NCBI GenBank assembly: GCA_026315105.1
Contig: CM048744.1
Span: forward strand, 662,349,676-662,413,675
Source: Locusta migratoria
Taxonomy: Eukaryota; Arthropoda; Insecta; Orthoptera; Acrididae
DNA: 64,000 nucleotides
Direction: 5' to 3'
Notes under the pieces: model-generated
Database searches by the model: none
Seen by the model: the letters and a program-made list of their open reading frames with translations, nothing else
Told to the model about the DNA's origin: nothing
Program-made: the position numbers and the translations under genes
Shown: positions 61,255-64,000 of the stretch, one piece after another
Numbering within the stretch: the stretch's first letter is position 1
How the letters are laid out: each line of letters begins with the position of its first letter

Positions 61255-62640
61255 TCAGAGAATAATTGGGAGGTCGGTGCCCAGATGGGGGGGGGGCTGA
61301 GAAACACAAATCCGAGAGCCAGGGAGGTGAGAAGGGGGAAAATGTAAGAATCCACGGAACGGCGAGGATCGGGACGAAGGGGACAGTGTTGTGGAAGGGA
61401 GGGAGGGGATGGTGGGGGTCGCAGGAGATGACACGGAGGAGAAAGGGGATGTAAAGGGGGATGCAGGGGAAGGCAAGGGAAGAGTGGAGATATCAGGACC
61501 AGGCTGAGTTTCTTCCACTGTTGATGGGATGGGCTCGACATAAACAGGTCTGAGGCGATTGATAGAAACACTGACTGGCGTATCATTGATAGAGAAGATA
61601 AATGTAATGCCAACCCATTTCAGAATGCAGTAATGCCTGGAATAAGGGGGTTGGAGAGGGGAGCAGAAAGAATCATAATGGAGGAACATGTGGGAGCAGA
61701 CCTCCAGTGACTGTGGGACATCTGGGAGGGGGAGGGAGGAGAGTTTAGAGCAGTGGAGTTGGACATGATCAACAGGGGACAGAAGGTCAGAGAGAGGAGG
61801 AGGGGGTGAGGCTTGAACCAGCTCACTGGAGAGCATTAGCATTTACTCGTAAACAAATTCTGTCACCGTTCCTCTTAAGTCCTCCTTGTAGGTGGAGCGG
61901 AGTCCGAGCAGGACTAGGAGTAGGGTCTCAAGCCTGAGAGAGTCATGACACATTAAAGTGGCTTTCAAGGTGCACTGCCACCATTCCACAAGGCCACTGC
62001 CCTGTGGGTAATAGGCAGTGGTGTGGATACCAAAGAGGTTGCAGAGACCTTGAAAGAAGGAAGACTCGAATTGCCTATCCTGATCATTGGTGATGGTGAG
62101 TGGGCAGCCAAAATGAGCAATCTAGGTGTGCAAGTAAGCACAAGCTACAGTTTCAGCAGTGATATTAAGAAGCGGTGTGGCCTCAGCCCAGCAGGTGGTG
62201 TGGTTAATGGCAGTGAGAAGATAATGATGATGGTGATGATGATGATGATGATGACGATAATTGGGGGGGGGGGGGGGGGAAAGGGCTGATGACACCAACG
62301 TGACCATGTTCAAAATGTCCAGCCAGGGCCGGGAAAGGGCCTAAGGACGGGGTAGTTTGCATCTGAATCTTGCTGCACTGGCAAGGAATGCAGGTGCGAG
62401 CCCAGGCCTGACAGTCCCTCCTCATATCCAGACAGATGAACCTATCAGCGAACCTGTATGGTGGGAGCCTTAACACCAGGATGAGCTATGTAGTTTGTTG
62501 AAGATCTCACACTGAAGATACAGAGGGATGTAGGAGCATAGCATGCCCAGTGATTCATGGCACGAGACCTCGCCAGAGGCTGAGAAGGTGGTGCGGTAGG
62601 TTGAAGAGAAGGGCCACAGTCACGAACAAGGTGCATAGTT
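61255..62640 (-). pseudogene. Gypsy-4 integrase and proline-rich tail remnant
   Basis: The zinc region ADRFICLDMRRDCQAWARTC with IPCQCSK is at about 62365-62460, and core fragments such as CWAEATPLLNITAETVA are at 62130-62200. A tail frame (61255-61842) holds SSELVQASPPPPLSDLL, then VSINRLRPVYVEPIP, then Pro/Ser repeats. A G run at about 62263-62280 and a GATGAT run break the frame. Confidence 0.75.
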
Positions 62641-62708
62641 TCCTCATTCACAGCCTGGAGAGTGGAAAGATTGAGAGAGATCTAGGAGGGAAGATATGGA
62701 ATAAATGT

Positions 62709-62800
62709 GGGACAAAAAAAAAAAAATAAAAAAAAAAAAATAAAAATAAAAAAAAAAAAAATAAAAAAAAATAAAATAAAAAATAAATAAATAAAAAATC
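62709..62800. repeat. A-rich (A)nT low-complexity tract
   Basis: About 90 bp of A runs broken by single T. It sits inside the Gypsy-4 linker and disrupts it. Confidence 0.9.
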
Positions 62801-62899
62801 AGTGACAACATTGTCAGCACCCTTGACGTAACACACATCAATGGTGAGTTGAGAGATATAATCAAAATAACAGAATCAGCGAGGGAGAGGATTCACTGG

Positions 62900-63200
62900 G
62901 GGATTTATGAATGAAACTGCTAGTGGCTTGTGGTAAGGACATATAAAAAGCGTCCGTCGATATCTGGATGGGAGTGATTTATGGCCTCATAAATGACCAA
63001 GAGCTCACAATCCAAAGTGAAATACTTATTTTTGGGTGGAGTTAAGCTTTCTTGAGAAGAACTGAAGAGAGACTGTGACACCGTCAACAGTCTGACTGAG
63101 AACTGCGCCAATGGTGGTGTAACTTGCGTCATTGGTGATGAACAGTTAAGCCTTGGGATGAGGGTGAGCAAGATGGACATCATTGCTGCAGTCCAGGCAA
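62900..63200 (-). pseudogene. Gypsy-4 RNase H remnant
   Basis: Minus-strand QVTPPLAQFSVRLLTVSQSL and NKYFTLDCELLVIYEAINHS match the Gypsy RNase H (compare RKYLAFDRKLLAIYKAINHF of Gypsy-1). TDASD is altered to MTQVT. Confidence 0.8.
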
Positions 63201-63483
63201 TGGGGCGAGTATTGGAAGTGTGCTTGTCGGCTAGAGCATCGGTGGGGGGAGTCTGAAGCTCGGCTGCACCAGATAAATTTATTTATTTGTTTGTTTATTT
63301 AGGCTGATCTCTTACATTGGACCAGAGTTTTACATATACAGTATCTTTTACATCTGAGTTACCTATGAAATAAGAATGATTTTAATAGATAAACGATTAA
63401 TAAGGCATTCATAACATAATTTAGACAGATTGAATACATGTAAAAATAATGTTAATAAATACTATTGACTTAATTCTAATAAT

Positions 63484-63785
63484 ATTGCCACGAGAGACCA
63501 CGAACACTGACTGCTGGCGTGGCACAGGGGGTAGCGTCACGGACTGCGGTGCTGAAGGTCGCCAGTTCAAGAATTTTCTACATCTTTCTTATGTTCACTT
63601 GTTTCTTATGTTAACTGTTCTTCTAATTTCTGGTAAATTTTGCCTGTGTATAAATAGCAGAGCAGTCTGCCTGAGAGACAGTTAACGCTGCGTGTATGTT
63701 GAGTTCGTAATAAACGTGCTTTGAGTATAAGTGCTGTGTTCAGTTGCCTTCGAAGTCAAGCCTGCTCCCATTTCAACGTGACATT
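63484..63785 (+). other. LTR-like or promoter-bearing segment (uncertain)
   Basis: A TATAAATAG box near 63650, a capsite-like region, gttcgtaataaacgtgct with AATAAA about 60 bp later, and a terminal stretch before aacgtgaca look like U3-R-U5 of an LTR. A tRNA B-box-like gtcgccagttcaag lies near 63560. The window ends before any partner LTR could be seen. Confidence 0.35.
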
Positions 63786-64000
63786 ATTAATAATAGTAAT
63801 ACTACTAAGACAGCTTCTGCTGCTGCTGCTGATGTAATAATAGAAAAAACACCATTGATAGCAGATACAAAATGTACTTTTGAACATGCAGAAACTGATT
63901 AAGGCTTGGCAAATCCTGATAGAAGGAAGTTCGGAAAGCTGTACCTGACGAGAACAATGCCAATCAGAAATTGTAATAGGAAGCTTAGGAGAACAGAGTA

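Larger units (their letters stand above)
60649..63265 (-). mobile_element. Gypsy-4: 3' half of a Ty3/Gypsy element with 3' LTR
   Basis: Read on the minus strand from 63265: RNase H, linker, integrase pieces, proline-rich tail, polypurine tract and LTR. Gag, protease and RT are missing. Wording is close to Gypsy-1/2 (for example VSINRLRPVYVEPIP against SINRLKSAHLDP) but the LTR differs, so it is a related family. Confidence 0.82.

Noticed and set aside
1..64000. CRISPR arrays, operons, Shine-Dalgarno sites or other prokaryotic features
   Set aside because: Spliceosomal introns, SINEs, LINEs and Gypsy elements show this is animal DNA. No array of regular spaced repeats is present.

Overview
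The window is animal, almost certainly insect, genomic DNA. The repeat content points to an orthopteran with a very large genome: tRNA-derived SINEs and RTE, CR1/Jockey-like, I-like, Penelope-like and Ty3/Gypsy elements resemble families I recall from Schistocerca-type locusts. The genus is an inference from memory, not a search result.

One host gene is visible: a short-chain dehydrogenase/reductase closely resembling Drosophila sniffer (carbonyl reductase), on the minus strand. Five coding exons lie at 47707-47582, 47409-47358, 22382-22189, 6870-6721 and 5482-5258. All junctions have GT/AG sites and compatible phases, giving an uninterrupted 248-residue product with the Rossmann, NNAG, Ser and YxxxK motifs intact. 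About 41.7 kb of the 42.5 kb gene is intron, mostly transposon sequence.

Layout: 0-2 kb holds a minus-strand LINE relic. 2-5 kb holds microsatellites, SINE pieces and a tRNA-bearing foldback. 5.2-7 kb holds the last two exons. 7.2-8.85 kb is a CR1/Jockey-like LINE. 9-13 kb has an I-like RNase H relic, a second foldback and a dispersed repeat. 13.2-21.4 kb has a Penelope-like relic and a LINE split by a complete but dead Gypsy element (Gypsy-1, LTRs and 4-bp target duplication). 22.2-22.4 kb is exon 3. 23.1-28.8 kb is Gypsy-2, and 28.8-33.4 kb is a minus-strand I-like LINE. 35.9-36.3 kb is a PIF1/Helitron helicase relic. 37.2-40.4 kb is a nearly intact RTE element with two in-frame stops. 40.7-47.1 kb holds small relics. 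Exons 2 and 1 lie at 47.4-47.7 kb. Upstream of the gene are a tRNA-like foldback, a Jockey relic, a 1.05-kb palindrome inserted in a SINE (50.5-51.6 kb), Gypsy-3 (54-57.2 kb), a Penelope GIY-YIG relic, a SINE with perfect target duplications, a mariner relic and Gypsy-4 with its 3' LTR (60.6-63.3 kb).

The most unusual signal is a shared architecture at three unrelated loci (2961-3449, 10231-10973, 50488-51558). Each has a long inverted duplication, a short extension on one side only, and flanking direct repeats of 12-14 bp. Such target duplications fit retroposition better than cut-and-paste transposition, so these may be inverted-dimer retroposons.
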